Assembly (NCBI GenBank): GCA_037102815.1
Contig: BTPP01000004.1
Span: 4,216,001-4,280,000, forward strand
DNA: 64,000 nt
Source of the DNA: Neurospora intermedia
Taxonomy: Eukaryota; Ascomycota; Sordariomycetes; Sordariales; Sordariaceae
Direction of reading: 5' to 3'
The position numbers were made by a program, and so were the translations under genes. How positions within the stretch are numbered: the first letter of the stretch is position 1; every line of letters starts with the position of its first letter. This document shows, in pieces, positions 25,363 through 35,327 of the stretch. The notes beneath the pieces are model-generated. The model was given only the letters and a program-made list of their open reading frames with translations. It had not been told where the DNA came from and made no database searches.

Positions 25363-26467
25363 ATGGACGGCAGGAAACACCCAAGTTCTTTCCAGCAGCT
25401 TGAAAAGTTGGGAGAGGGTACTTATGCTACCGTAAGAGATCTTTCCTTGGCCCAGAGAACTGTCCCTCGGTGAATACGGGGAAGTACTTGTAGGCTGCAA
25501 ATGGCTGACACTACGTCCTCAGGTCTTCAAAGGCCGCAACCGACAGACGGGCGAGCTGGTAGCTCTCAAGGAGATTCACCTTGACTCCGAAGAGGGGACA
25601 CCGAGCACGGCAATCCGCGAGATCTCGCTCATGAAAGAACTGAAGCACGAGAACATTGTTGCTCTACACGATGTTATTCACACCGAGAACAAGCTTATGT
25701 TGGTGTTTGAGTACATGGATGGCGATCTCAAAAAGTTCATGGACACCAACGGCGAGAGGGGAGCCCTGAAGCCACATGTCATCAAGTCCTTCATGCATCA
25801 GTTGCTCAAGGGTATTGACTTCTGCCACAAGAACAGGGTCCTACATCGAGACCTGAAGCCGCAGAACCTCCTTATCAACAGCAAGGGCGCTCTGAAGCTG
25901 GGAGATTTCGGTTTGGCGAGAGCATTCGGTATTCCAGTCAACACTTTTTCGAATGAGGTCGTCACTCTTTGGTATCGAGCTCCCGACGTGCTTCTTGGAA
26001 GTCGAACCTATAACACCAGCATCGACATTTGGTCCGCGGGATGTATCATGGCTGAGATGTTCACCGGCAGGCCCTTGTTTCCCGGCACCACTAATGAGGA
26101 TCAGATTGTTCGCATTTTCAGGATAATGGGCACGCCGACGGAACGTACATGGCCTGGCCTCACCTCGTTCCCTGAGTACAAGCCTAACTGGCAAATGTAT
26201 GCGACACAGAGCCTGTCATCCATCTTGCCTCAGATTGACCGCGACGGCATCGACTTGCTTCAGCGGATGCTCCAGTTGCGGCCGGAATTGCGAATTTCGG
26301 CCCATGATGCGCTTCAACACCACTGGTTCAACGACCTGGTCCACCAACAGCATCATCACCAAGCGCAGCAGTCAATGATGCAACAACCGCCGATGATGCA
26401 GCAACAGCCAATGATGCAGCAGCATAGAGGCTACGGGCAGCCGCAGCCCAACTACGAGGGCTACTAG
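25363..26467 (+). CDS. pho85: Cyclin-dependent kinase Pho85
   Basis: Ser/Thr kinase of the Pho85/CDK5 group. With Pho80-type cyclins it represses phosphate acquisition; with other cyclins it controls metabolism and cell cycle. Exons 25363-25431 and 25523-26467 give 337 residues (yeast Pho85 has 305). Motifs: glycine loop LGEGTYATV split by the intron, [20 protein letters not shown] (PSTAIRE helix), [15 protein letters not shown] catalytic loop, [11 protein letters not shown], and [14 protein letters not shown]. The C-terminal tail is rich in Gln, Met and His. The frame ends with TAG at 26465-26467, but no further stop occurs in that frame for 256 codons, and the TAG sits in a predicted hairpin loop (see the extension entry). 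Kinase identity is very firm. Confidence 0.96.
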
Positions 26468-26479
26468 ACAGAGTACCTC
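26456..26479 (+). promoter_or_regulatory. RNA hairpin presenting the pho85 UAG stop codon
   Basis: Bases 26456-26459 (GAGG) pair with 26476-26479 (CCTC), and 26462-26465 (TACT) with 26472-26475 (AGTA), leaving a two-base bulge (26460-26461) and a six-base loop, AGACAG. The T of TAG closes the stem and the A (26466) is the first loop base. This is the arrangement reported for A-to-I edited UAG sites in ascomycete perithecia. The pairing is seen by eye; folding energy was not computed. Confidence 0.6.
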
Positions 26480-27238
26480 CCAAAAACCGGAAGGCAGACA
26501 CCGCCGGTTCTGGGGTTTCCTCCACCAGTTTTGTGGCATCGGTCGATGCCAGTAGTGCCAGGGTACCCTCCACCAGGATTTAAGAAGATTTGGGAGCCAC
26601 TGATGCCAGCAAGAGAGGGCTGCTACACCGAAGAGCAGTTTCTAGGAGGGCGAACAATGCCAGAGTATCCTCCACCAGGGAGATATCCTCAACCGATACC
26701 CGGACATCTTCCAGCATGGAGAAATTATCCATCAATGCCCGGGCATCCTCCCGCATGGAAATATTCTCAACCAATTCCCGGGCATCTTCCACGTGGGAAA
26801 CATCCGCAACCGATGTCATGGTATCCTCCAGGTCAACAGGTTCAAACGGGGTTTTTACCGAGAGAAAATGATTTGGTTAACCGTGGCATGGGTTCGACTA
26901 CAGATCAATTAATAGCGTGGAAGGGAAATATTAGGAGTGACATTTCTGGGATGGGCATGTCACGGCGGTCACTACCCATGGACCCCAGTTTCAACCCGTT
27001 TCTACATAATAATGGACAGCGAAATACAATGATGCCACACAGGCCTGCAATACAAACAGGTGTTATGGGTGATGGACACCCAAATGCGATGCCGCCGCGA
27101 TTTCAGTTGCTTCAATCATGTTTCGTGCCTCCGGCTCCCCCTCCTCCACCGGCATTACCGAGGTTACCGGCGTCACATGAGCCTCAACATCAACAGATGG
27201 AATTTCCACAAAGTTTCCAAACCCAACCCAAGATGTGA
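26468..27238 (+). other. In-frame 256-codon open extension after the pho85 TAG
   Basis: The pho85 frame continues from the codon after TAG to a TGA at 27236-27238 without interruption. The predicted tail is rich in Pro, Gly, Met, Gln and Tyr, in keeping with the Gln/Met-rich end of the kinase, and includes four 13-residue repeats and a polyproline stretch. Codons end often in A or T, unlike the kinase domain. Reading the TAG as Trp would give a 594-residue protein. Alternatives are a separate ORF starting at ATG 26546, or chance in a repetitive 3' UTR; for uniform codons a run this long has a probability of about 5 in a million. Confidence 0.5.
26681..26836 (+). repeat. 39-bp minisatellite, four units
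   Basis: Units at 26681-26719, 26720-26758, 26759-26797 and 26798-26836, diverged from each other. In the pho85 frame each encodes 13 residues around the pattern YPQPIPGHLPAW. The unit length is a multiple of three, so gain or loss of units would keep the frame. Confidence 0.8.
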
Positions 27239-28347
27239 ACGGTTCCGGACCTAAAGATAAAGAGAGAAGTTCACCAGTATTTCGGTTTGAGAAGCTGCCG
27301 CCTGATTCTCGATCATTTCGGACAAGAACATACGCCGATGTTGCACGTTCCTCGAGCTATACTCGCGAAGCTAATGACACACGGCGGACGAGCACAATAA
27401 ATCAGTAGACGTTAGTCTACGTTATCATGCTTACTTTGGTATGGTCATTATCTGCAAAACGGGGGCATAGCTGGAGCCTTGGACAAAGATGACGGGAACA
27501 GGGTAGCGCACGCCAGAGAAGGGTTGTAGTGTCGTACTTATGCATTTGCCTTTCCTTCAAATAGTTGTTACGACTAGCAGCGGAAGTTTCATGTATGTTA
27601 AATCAAAGCGAAAATTGATGATAGTCTTCATTATTCTCATTGTTCCCGTATCTGTTTACTAGAGAGTTTAGGGTGTTCTCCTAGCCGGTTGAATTGTATA
27701 TTTGCAATTCGAGATAGCATCAATGTTATACATGAGTTCTGAGAAATGCTGGTGATGAGACGGATGTTCGGCTATTATTACGCGGTGTATGTACATTGTC
27801 TAAACAAGCGAGCTTTTATGACAAGCCAAACGGCCTTTCGTGATTGCTGGTATCGATCCTCTTATAGACACAATGACCTTTTCATGTTCCTTCCAGGTTG
27901 TTGGCATGATGCATTAGGTAGGTTCCCCAGAACTCCACGCTGCCCGTTAGGTTGTTGAAGGTGGAACACCCCGCAAGAGGGCGGGCGGGAGCGTCTACTA
28001 CGTATCGATAAGCCTTGATCCCTGGAGGTGCCTGGACGCCTGGGCCTGCTCCACCTGATTTGTTGTAGCCGCAGTCCAGTGTAACCAGCGCCGGACATGG
28101 CGCACTGCGACGGACTTGGACGCTACCAAAGAGTCGGTACTGGCACTGCCCGAGCTTGATCCATGCCCTGCAACAACCAACCGTACAACAACCCATTTCA
28201 CTTTCCAACGACAACTCGTTCCTGTGTCTCCTGGCCACCGACAACGCAACTTGTCGCGACAACCAACCGACCAGCCGTCTCTCCATCGACAACCCCTGGC
28301 TTTCCACTGCATGCTCTAAACCGCCTTCCCGGGAAACAGTCGCCGCG
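27239..28347. other. Intergenic region between pho85 extension and sgf73
   Basis: A further frame, shifted relative to the pho85 extension, stays open from about 27170 to a TAG at 27406-27408 and reads as plausible protein (FRFEKLPPDSRSFRTRTYAD). A perfect six-base inverted repeat with a four-base loop lies at 27405-27420. The rest appears to be 3' UTR and the promoter and leader of sgf73. No RNA gene recognised. Confidence 0.4.
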
Positions 28348-29748
28348 ATGGCTGCCGTAGAGTCACGCAAAGGTATGGCACACCTTCGGACGCGCCCGCA
28401 ATGATGGCGAAGACGATGCCTTTCCACAGACCAACGCTGACCATACTTGTGCGAGGGAGCAGGCGAGGAGGCGACCACTATCAAGGTTGCCTCGTCAAAG
28501 GCGATCCGTAATGTCGTCAAGCTGAAGAGGCAACCAACAAACAAGCTCTCCAGGATAGGCAATTGGAAGGATGCCATAGCACCGCTTGACAGTATGTACC
28601 CATTCATCACCGAATCCATCAACCTGTTCCTCTTCCGCCGCTAACCGATTGCTAACACACATTCAGACGAGGAAAAGAAAAGGGCCAAAGAGAACGCCGC
28701 TCCTCCGAGCCCCATCATCAATCAACTAGACCCCCCCGCACAAGTCACATTCGACACCGGCCGGCCGCTTGACGATGTTCCCGATCTGATCTACTGCAAG
28801 CTCTGCAAGAAGGGAGTCATCAGGACCTCCGGGAAGGAGCATATCGACGAATGTCTTCGCATCAAGAGGGAAAAGGCACAACGCAAAAAGGAGGCCCGCG
28901 AGGCACGTGAGCGCGCCAAGGAGGCTGCTCGTGAGGAGGAAGCCCGCAAGAACGACCCCGACGGCGCCGCGGGCCGCGACGATGACGACAGCGACGCCGA
29001 CGAGCCCACCGAGAGAAAAGGGAACGGCGGAAAGACGACAAAGAAGGCTACCGGCAAGAAGCCCGATACCGGCGGAAAGAAGAGGAAGGCCGAGGGAGAT
29101 CTGGAGAAGGGCAAGGCCAAGAAGAAGAAGGACGAACCGAAACCCAAGACTGCCAAGCCCAAGGGCCCTGTGGATGTTGAGAGGCAGTGTGGTGTCATCT
29201 TGCCCAACGGACAGCCCTGCGCTCGTTCACTCACGTGCAAGAGTCATAGTATGTCGGCCAAGAGATCCGTGCCGGGGCGATCCCTACCGTATGATATGCT
29301 CCTTGTGGCATATCAGAAGAAGAATCAAGCAAAGCAGCAACGAGCCGCCATCGACGCCAATGCCCCGTTGGAGGACGATGACGATCCGAATGCCGGTGCG
29401 GTGGACAGTGACGAGGAGACAGCTGCCGTTATGAACGCCTTAGCGAACTGGCGACCGCAACCGGTTGTCCCTCAACCTATCATTGCACCGATCAAGAGGC
29501 AGTACCAGCTGGCACGGTTGCACGAGCAAATCCAGACCGTAACGAACGGCGGCCGACTCAACATTTTCAAGGTTGTTGGATTTGGTGCTCAAAAGCTCCC
29601 GGAGGGCCATCCCGGTCTCTATCAGCAAGACGAGGAACATGCCGGTGATCCGGACGTCTCCATGCAAGAAGCATTTTCCCGACGTTCATCGACTTTCAGT
29701 CTTGCAGGACCACCGCAGCGAAGGCCATCAGTGACAAGCAGAGCTTAG
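28348..29748 (+). CDS. sgf73: SAGA complex subunit Sgf73 (ataxin-7-like, SCA7 domain)
   Basis: Subunit that anchors the Ubp8 deubiquitinase module to the SAGA histone acetyltransferase complex in the nucleus. Exons 28348-28372, 28463-28591 and 28667-29748 give 411 residues. An early conserved patch is [13 protein letters not shown] zinc finger near residues 90-110 reads [20 protein letters not shown] followed by Cys. A Lys-rich basic region precedes the SCA7 domain ([20 protein letters not shown], then CKSHS), with the Cys and His zinc ligands present, followed by the family motif [13 protein letters not shown]. Splice phases agree at both introns; intron 1 (donor GTATGG, acceptor GGGAGCAG) is the less certain. 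The frame ends with TAG at 29746-29748 but stays open for 446 more codons. Confidence 0.92.
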
Positions 29749-29758
29749 GATGCTCGGC
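29738..29758 (+). promoter_or_regulatory. RNA hairpin presenting the sgf73 UAG stop codon
   Basis: GAGC at 29741-29744 pairs with GCTC at 29752-29755; an A-G mismatch (29740/29756) is followed by two more pairs, GC 29738-29739 with GC 29757-29758. The seven-base loop is TTAGGAT, so the stop codon lies entirely in the loop with its A at 29747. This is the same arrangement as at the pho85 stop. It is seen by eye; energy was not computed. Confidence 0.6.
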
Positions 29759-31089
29759 CACATAGCCCCCTATCGCAACATCGAAATCCTAAAACTGCTT
29801 TATCCCCGATACTGGAAAACTACACGGTATCCAGTACTTCTGCTCCGAAACGAAAACGGCAGACAGACCAACTTGAGGAGGAACTAATGGATATATCACG
29901 ACGGAAACGAGTGCGCTTGACTCCTGAATTAGGTCCGAAATCATCACCGAACCCGAAGCTGGTACGGCAAATTTTGCCACCACATGTGTCGGATATTATG
30001 AAGAGTCCCAGGGGCCCAAGGCGCCCAGCAGACACAAAGGAACAATACCTCAGACAGACATTTGCTCCTGTTAGGAGAGATGATAGCGTCCGATCACCTC
30101 ATCCAGCAAATTCATCTAGGCCTGGAACCGGGGCAATCTCACCTAAGCCGCCCAGGCAGGCATACCCCACACAAAGACCTCCAAGCCGCGATGCAGAGAA
30201 GACCGTTGCCCGTTCAAAACCGACTGGACATTACTACAACGAATCACCCGCTCGGAAAGATTCAGTTGGTGTGTCGCTTCGAGGAGGCGGCTCAGAAGTC
30301 GGATCGCCAAGAAGGAATGACCTTGTGAGCCCAGCAGCCGCACGGACCCCAGCTCGACATCCAAGTCGGCGGCTGTCCTCAGCATCACCCGGTCAAAACT
30401 CTCTACACCTGAGTCCCCATGTTCCGGATGAAGTTCGCGCAATGGATGCTGAGAAATGTCCAGAAATCCCACCGGAAGAAATGGATATGATTCGGGAGAT
30501 ATATATGGCTTGTCAGCAGCACCCGGAAAAGTTTGATGAGTACCGTCAGGAATACCAAGCTTATCAGCAACGACTACAAGCACAAAAGGGCTCAAGCGGG
30601 GGGAAACAACCAACCAGACCGCAGTCCGCAAGCCCAACGACTGAGGTCCCCCCTCGTTCAACGTTCGATCAAACCGAACATCATGAAACTCAACGTGCGC
30701 TGGAACAAGCGCAATTCAGACCTACTTGCTCCCCTCGCCACGGCTCTAGTACGGTTTTCCGTGGCGGTACTGCTTCCCCTTCGAATACTCTAGCAGGCAC
30801 TCGTCAACGGCCGGAAGTATCGTCACCGGTGACCAGCACACAGCAAAGGTTTCCCGACACTCCACATACCGCCGGGAATCATCAGCGCAAGCGGTCTGGT
30901 CCTATACCACGAATAATTCTCAAGGTACCGAAGCGTACTCTGCAACCGAATATGAGCGTTTCACCAACGAAAGGAGGTCCTCAACGAGATGTTGTGAGTT
31001 CACCGAGGAAGACGCACGGCCAAGTAGGAGGTAAAAGCCTCAAGGACTCTTCGGTCGAGGAGAGCAGTCTGGTTGGTATTGATGACTAG
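29749..31089 (+). other. In-frame 446-codon open extension after the sgf73 TAG
   Basis: The sgf73 frame is uninterrupted from the codon after the stop to a second TAG at 31087-31089. No other + frame is open throughout. The tail is disordered with about 20 Ser/Thr-Pro sites, two basic clusters that could be nuclear localisation signals (APKRKRQ, SRRKRVRL), and one helical segment near 30480-30590 (EEMDMIREIYMACQQHPEKF). Codons are less C-ended than in sgf73 proper. If the first TAG is read as Trp the protein has 858 residues. An internal ATG at 29887 could start an independent protein, but the 46 codons before it are also open in the same frame. Confidence 0.6.
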
Positions 31090-31383
31090 ACGGCATTCGA
31101 AAAGTTAGCGAACCGAGGAAGTTGGATTACCTCCGCTTCACTAGAGGCATGGCTGCTCGCGACAACGGAGTCTTCGACCACACAGCTTAGAATTATCGAT
31201 ATGCAGTCAGGATATGGAGTTCGACAAATGCGACTAGACGATGGTCCTACACTGGGGGGGATCTGGATCTCCAGTCTGTTATTGGCGTGGGCTCTCAACA
31301 TGAGCCTGGGGTTTCTTTTACTGCACTACAGCTATGCTGCTTTTCCTTTATGCCTACTTTCTCATTTGGCGTTGGAAGTTTAA
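31090..31383 (+). other. Second in-frame extension (97 codons) after a further TAG
   Basis: After the TAG at 31087-31089 the same frame continues for 97 codons to a TAA. It contains a hydrophobic run (ISSLLLAWALNMSLGFLLLH) that could form a membrane helix. The TAG is in the context GACTAGACG, sharing CTAGAC with the pho85 stop, and falls in the loop of a weak four-pair stem. A run of this length is not very improbable by chance, so support is limited. Confidence 0.3.
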
Positions 31384-32325
31384 CAAACGGATTTTGCATT
31401 TCGGATACCTGGTTGGAACTTGGAAGGCATAGGCGTTGATCGGTTCTCTATACAGTTGGAACTATTGACCTATCTTTACGTAGTATCTTCTTTTGCAACT
31501 TTAACTTTCCTTCTCTTATTTTCTTTTAGTTCTTGATTCCGTATTGACGGGGCTTGCTTGGTCAATATATCAACTCAAGCGGGTAGGATAGGGCTTGGGT
31601 CTTCAGTTAGTTACAGATACATGAAGACGAACCTGGTGGTGGGTTTGGGTTGGGAACCACGTCTGGGATTCGAAGCGATCACCCGGTATGATAGGGGGTA
31701 GAAGTAGAAGGGTGAATATAGTCAGCGTGATAACTCAAATCTGATAGATGGCACTTTGAGGTATTGATAAAGTGTCCATACGAGTGTCATTTATTTATCT
31801 GAACTGAATAGCACATGCTCCAAAAACTGCCGATCACTCAAGAGACCCCATGTGCGCCAAGGACGGGATGACGTCGGATCGCGCCCACACAGGCTAGGTA
31901 GCAAGAAAGGCTAGTTCTAGACCTCGGCATCTGCCCGACATTGTCCAACCCCAGGTCTTCTTCCTTTCTCGCATCATTGTTACTTAGGTACCTATCATCA
32001 TCATCGATTTCTATATTGATTTTCTGCGGTGTCTGCGTTTGTTCGCTTGTTTCTCTTATTTACCAGCGGTGCTCCTGTTGTTCACGTAATATTCTTTCCG
32101 TCCAGCCAACATTTCCATTCCACTTTTATCCCCTCCCCTCCTCTCACCAACTTCACTAACTTACCGCTCTAGATTTCTTACTTCTTTGTTCCGCACCTCA
32201 TCACTTAACCCACCACCACTAGCATTTCCCCTAAGCTTATCCTAGCCTAGCCTAGCCTAGCCCAGTTTACAACAACAACCTCAACCACCAGAGAGATAGA
32301 GAGAAGAGAAAGACAGAAAAAAAAA
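31384..32325. other. Intergenic region and carrier leader, no gene seen
   Basis: AT-rich 3' flank, then a long pyrimidine-rich leader ending in an A-run directly before the carrier ATG. It contains four tandem TAGCC units near 32242-32262 and a TAGGTACCTA palindrome near 31985. No RNA gene recognised. Confidence 0.5.
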
Positions 32326-33875
32326 ATGCCCAGAGCATCCAAACTCCTCCCCTCCCTAGGCCACGCCGCCTCCGGCGCCGGCGGCACCATCATCTCCACC
32401 CTGACCACCTACCCGCTCGACCTCGTCAATACGCGCCTGAAGGTCCAGCGCCAGCTGCGCGCCGACGGGGCCATTGGACCCGAGGACGGGTACCAGGGGG
32501 TTTGGGATGCGTTTCAGGCGATTTACGAGAGGGAAGGGCGGGGGCTCAAGGCGTTCTTTGCGGGGTTGGGAGCGGATTTGGGCAAGAGTGCTGCGGATAG
32601 TTTTTTGTTTTTCTTGTTTTATACGGTATGTTTTTTCTTCCTTTTTTCGGGGGGGCCGTATGGTGAAGGTGGTGATGATGGTGGTGGTGGTGATGGTGGT
32701 GGTGGTGATGGTGGTGGTGGTGGTGGTGCTGTAAGGAAGGGGAAGTAATGGGAGAAGAAAAAAAAGAGGACAGAAGGTTTTAAAAGTCAAATGATGCTAA
32801 TAAAAGATGACAACAACAACAGTGGTTCCGCGCCAAACGCCTCCGCGTCAACGAACCCTACCTCAAAGTCCTCGAGGAACTCGCCGTCGGCGCCGCAGCC
32901 GGCGCCTGCGCAAAGCTATTCACCACGCCCGTCTCCAATGTCGTTACGCGCCGCCAAACAGCCAACCTGATTTCCTCTTCCTCTTCTGCATCACGAAGCA
33001 GCAATCCGTCTACCCCTACCGACGGCGGTAGCAGCCCAGTCCGACGACGACGACGACGACCAAGTTCCCCCCCGGCTACGGCCTCTGCACAAACACCAGA
33101 CCTCTCCTTCACCGAAACCATCGTTTCCATCTACCGCGAGCGCGGTTTGCTCAACGGGCTATGGGCCGGATACTCGGCCAGCCTGGTATTGACGCTCAAC
33201 CCCAGCATGACCTTTTTCCTGCAGCAGATTCTGAAGCGGATGTTGGTTTCACGAGAAGACTGGGAGGAACCAGGGAGTGCCGTCACGTTTGTGATTGCGG
33301 CGTTGAGCAAGGTCATGGCTACGAGCGTGACGTATCCGTTCCAGATTGCGAAAGCTAGGGTGCAAGTTTCTGCGGCGCCTTCTTCTTCGTCGGCATCGGC
33401 ATCGACATCGGTATCGAGGGATGAGAATACTAGTAGGGAGAAGAAAAAAGAGAAGGAGGGGGAGGTGAAGAAGGAGGTGAAGAAAACAGCAGCAGCTACT
33501 ACGGGAAGGAGGAGGAGGAGGGAAACCATCTTCTCCACGGTCCGTCAAATAGCAGAAACCGAGGGTGTCAAAGCCCTGTATGATGGCATTGGAGGGGAAT
33601 TGCTCAAGGCGTTCTTCAACCATGGGTTGACCATGTTGTCAAAGGATATTATCCATGGGTTGATCATACAGCTGTACTTTGCTGTGGTGGCGGCGTTGAA
33701 GGATTATAGAAAGATCAGGGAGAGTGTGAGCAAGAGGGCGAAGAAGGCTAGAGGGGATATGAGTAGGTATTATATGCTTGCGACTTTGGCTGCACAGATG
33801 CTGAGGCAGAGGGGGTTGAGGCAGACACTGGCGATGGCTGGGGTTCTTGGAAAGGGGAAGGGTGAGTGGGAGTGA
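32326..33875 (+). CDS. Peroxisomal adenine-nucleotide carrier (SLC25A17/Ant1-like)
   Basis: Mitochondrial-carrier-family protein of the peroxisomal Pmp47/Ant1/SLC25A17 branch, expected to exchange ATP, AMP or cofactors across the peroxisomal membrane. Exons 32326-32625 and 32823-33875 give 450 residues, longer than the usual 300-330 because of two low-complexity loops. Carrier signatures: first repeat TYPLDLVNTRLKVQ; second repeat TTPVSNVVTRRQTAN; third repeat TYPFQIAKARVQV. Downstream, LYDGIGGELLKAFFNHGLTM is typical of the family. The loops insert Ser/Arg-rich and Lys/Glu-rich stretches. The 197-base intron is full of GGT/GAT triplets. The start context is an A-run followed by ATGCCC. Confidence 0.9.
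32659..32731 (+). repeat. GGT/GAT triplet repeat in carrier intron
   Basis: A run of GGT, GAT and GTG triplets lies inside intron 1 of the carrier gene. Being a triplet repeat, it leaves a reading frame through the retained intron open until a stop near 32748, so unspliced RNA would give a truncated product with a poly-Gly tail. Confidence 0.7.
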
Positions 33876-34066
33876 AGAGGTGTTGGGTTGATCATGATGG
33901 TGGGCGTTGGTGTGACCAGCCGCGGTTGCATAGGGTGGCGTATAGGCGTATGTATGTATTATTAGGGATGAGCATGTTTTGAACAAAATCTTGTCTGTTT
34001 TGGTTTTGGCTGAAGGGTATATATATCTGTGACGGTAATGGTGAACTTGAATGTCAAGGGCAGAAC

Positions 34067-35327
34067 TTAACACGCGAAGCCGACTCCGTCTTTCTTCACC
34101 TGGTTCGTGCCTCCAGCTGAGAACCCCGTACCTTCGCGCCTCAGTTCCACCAACCCAGGTTTTATCGTCTCCTTCTCTTTCTTCTCCTTCTTCCCTTCTT
34201 TCCCCTTCTTAATACTCGACTCTTTCTTCTCCGTCAACTCCGTATCGCAGACATAGCACACGATAGCATCGGGATCTACATCCGGCGCATGCGGATCATG
34301 ATGTCCCGTAGGCTTCATGAACTTGTCGACACAGTTCTTGCAAAGCACATGACCACATGGCTTCGCCAGAGTTGCTCGCGACGAATTGGACAGCGCCTTC
34401 TTGCAGGCGGGGCATATCCTCGTCTTGGTTTTCGTGCTCGAGTCCTCCTCTTCCGTGAAGTTGATAGCGACAAGCGTGTGGAGCGAGTAAAAGTGCGGTC
34501 TGTCTTCGGGCGCGGCGGGACATGTCGGTTGGGTTTTGACTTTCTTCTTGATATCGTGGAGGATGTCTTTTGAGTTCGAGGAGGGAGTTACGGAGGGCGA
34601 CCAGAAGGAGGGGAGTTTGGGTTTCGAGGCCTGTTAGGGAAACAAGACAAGTTAGTATGGAGCGCGATCGATATAAGGTGGAAGAAGCAAGGGGAGGCAT
34701 ACCTTTTCGTCTTCAATGGCTCTCCTTGCTTTGGCTCGCTCCTCTTCAGCAATCCTCGCAACCTCGTCTCCATCTAGAGAAAACTTGCGTTTCTCTCCCC
34801 TCTTTTCTTCTATCCTCTTCTCATCTCCATTCTTGGTTGATGTCGATTCGGTTTTTGGTAATGTGATGTCTCGCTTTTCAGTCCCATTGCCATTGCCCCT
34901 CTGAACCGACAACCCGGCCTGCGTAAGCTCAAACTCTCTAATCGCCCTCTCCTGCGCCTCGGCATCTCTTCTCGCTTGCTCCTCAGCTGCTTCCTTCTCC
35001 TCCTGCTCCCGCAGCTTCTCGGCGCGCTTGATCTCCTTCTTTTGCGCCAGGATGTTGGTGAGAGCGCATTCGCGGCAAAAGATGTCGCCGTGCAGACAGG
35101 CGACCGGGTCGATGGCGGTTTCAAGGCAGAGAGAGCATGACGCAAACGGCAGGAAGGATTCGCGCGAGAGACGGGCGGAGGAGGCGGTCCAGGCGGCTTT
35201 GGCTAGCTGCCGCTCGTGCGAGGTAAAGACGGGTCGGCTGGTGTTTCTTTTGCCTGAGAGGTCAGAGTCTTGGACGTCTCGGATGTGTGATGGAAGAATT
35301 AGAGAGGGTGGGCTTACTGTGTGACAT
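34067..35327 (-). CDS. Nitric oxide synthase-interacting protein (NOSIP) homologue, U-box/RING-like
   Basis: Fungal homologue of NOSIP, a nuclear E3 ubiquitin ligase found with spliceosomes in animals. Exons 35318-35327 (ten bases), 34703-35253 and 34067-34630 give 374 residues. The N-terminal block is MSHSKRNTSRPVFTSHER, followed by FLPFASCSLCLETAIDPVAC with HGDIFCRECAL, the first zinc/U-box half, then a long Glu/Arg-rich coiled coil. The C-terminal half has a second RING-like motif: CPACKKAL, KPCGHVLCKNC and CYVCDTEL. The tiny first exon is supported by the conserved MSHSKRNTSRP join and a GTAAGC donor. It is convergent with the carrier (191 bases apart) and divergent from tafazzin. Confidence 0.92.

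Noticed and set aside
28791-29240. 149-codon frame antisense to sgf73
   Set aside because: Shadow of the Lys/Glu-rich sgf73 coding region read backwards (Phe/Ser/Leu-rich).
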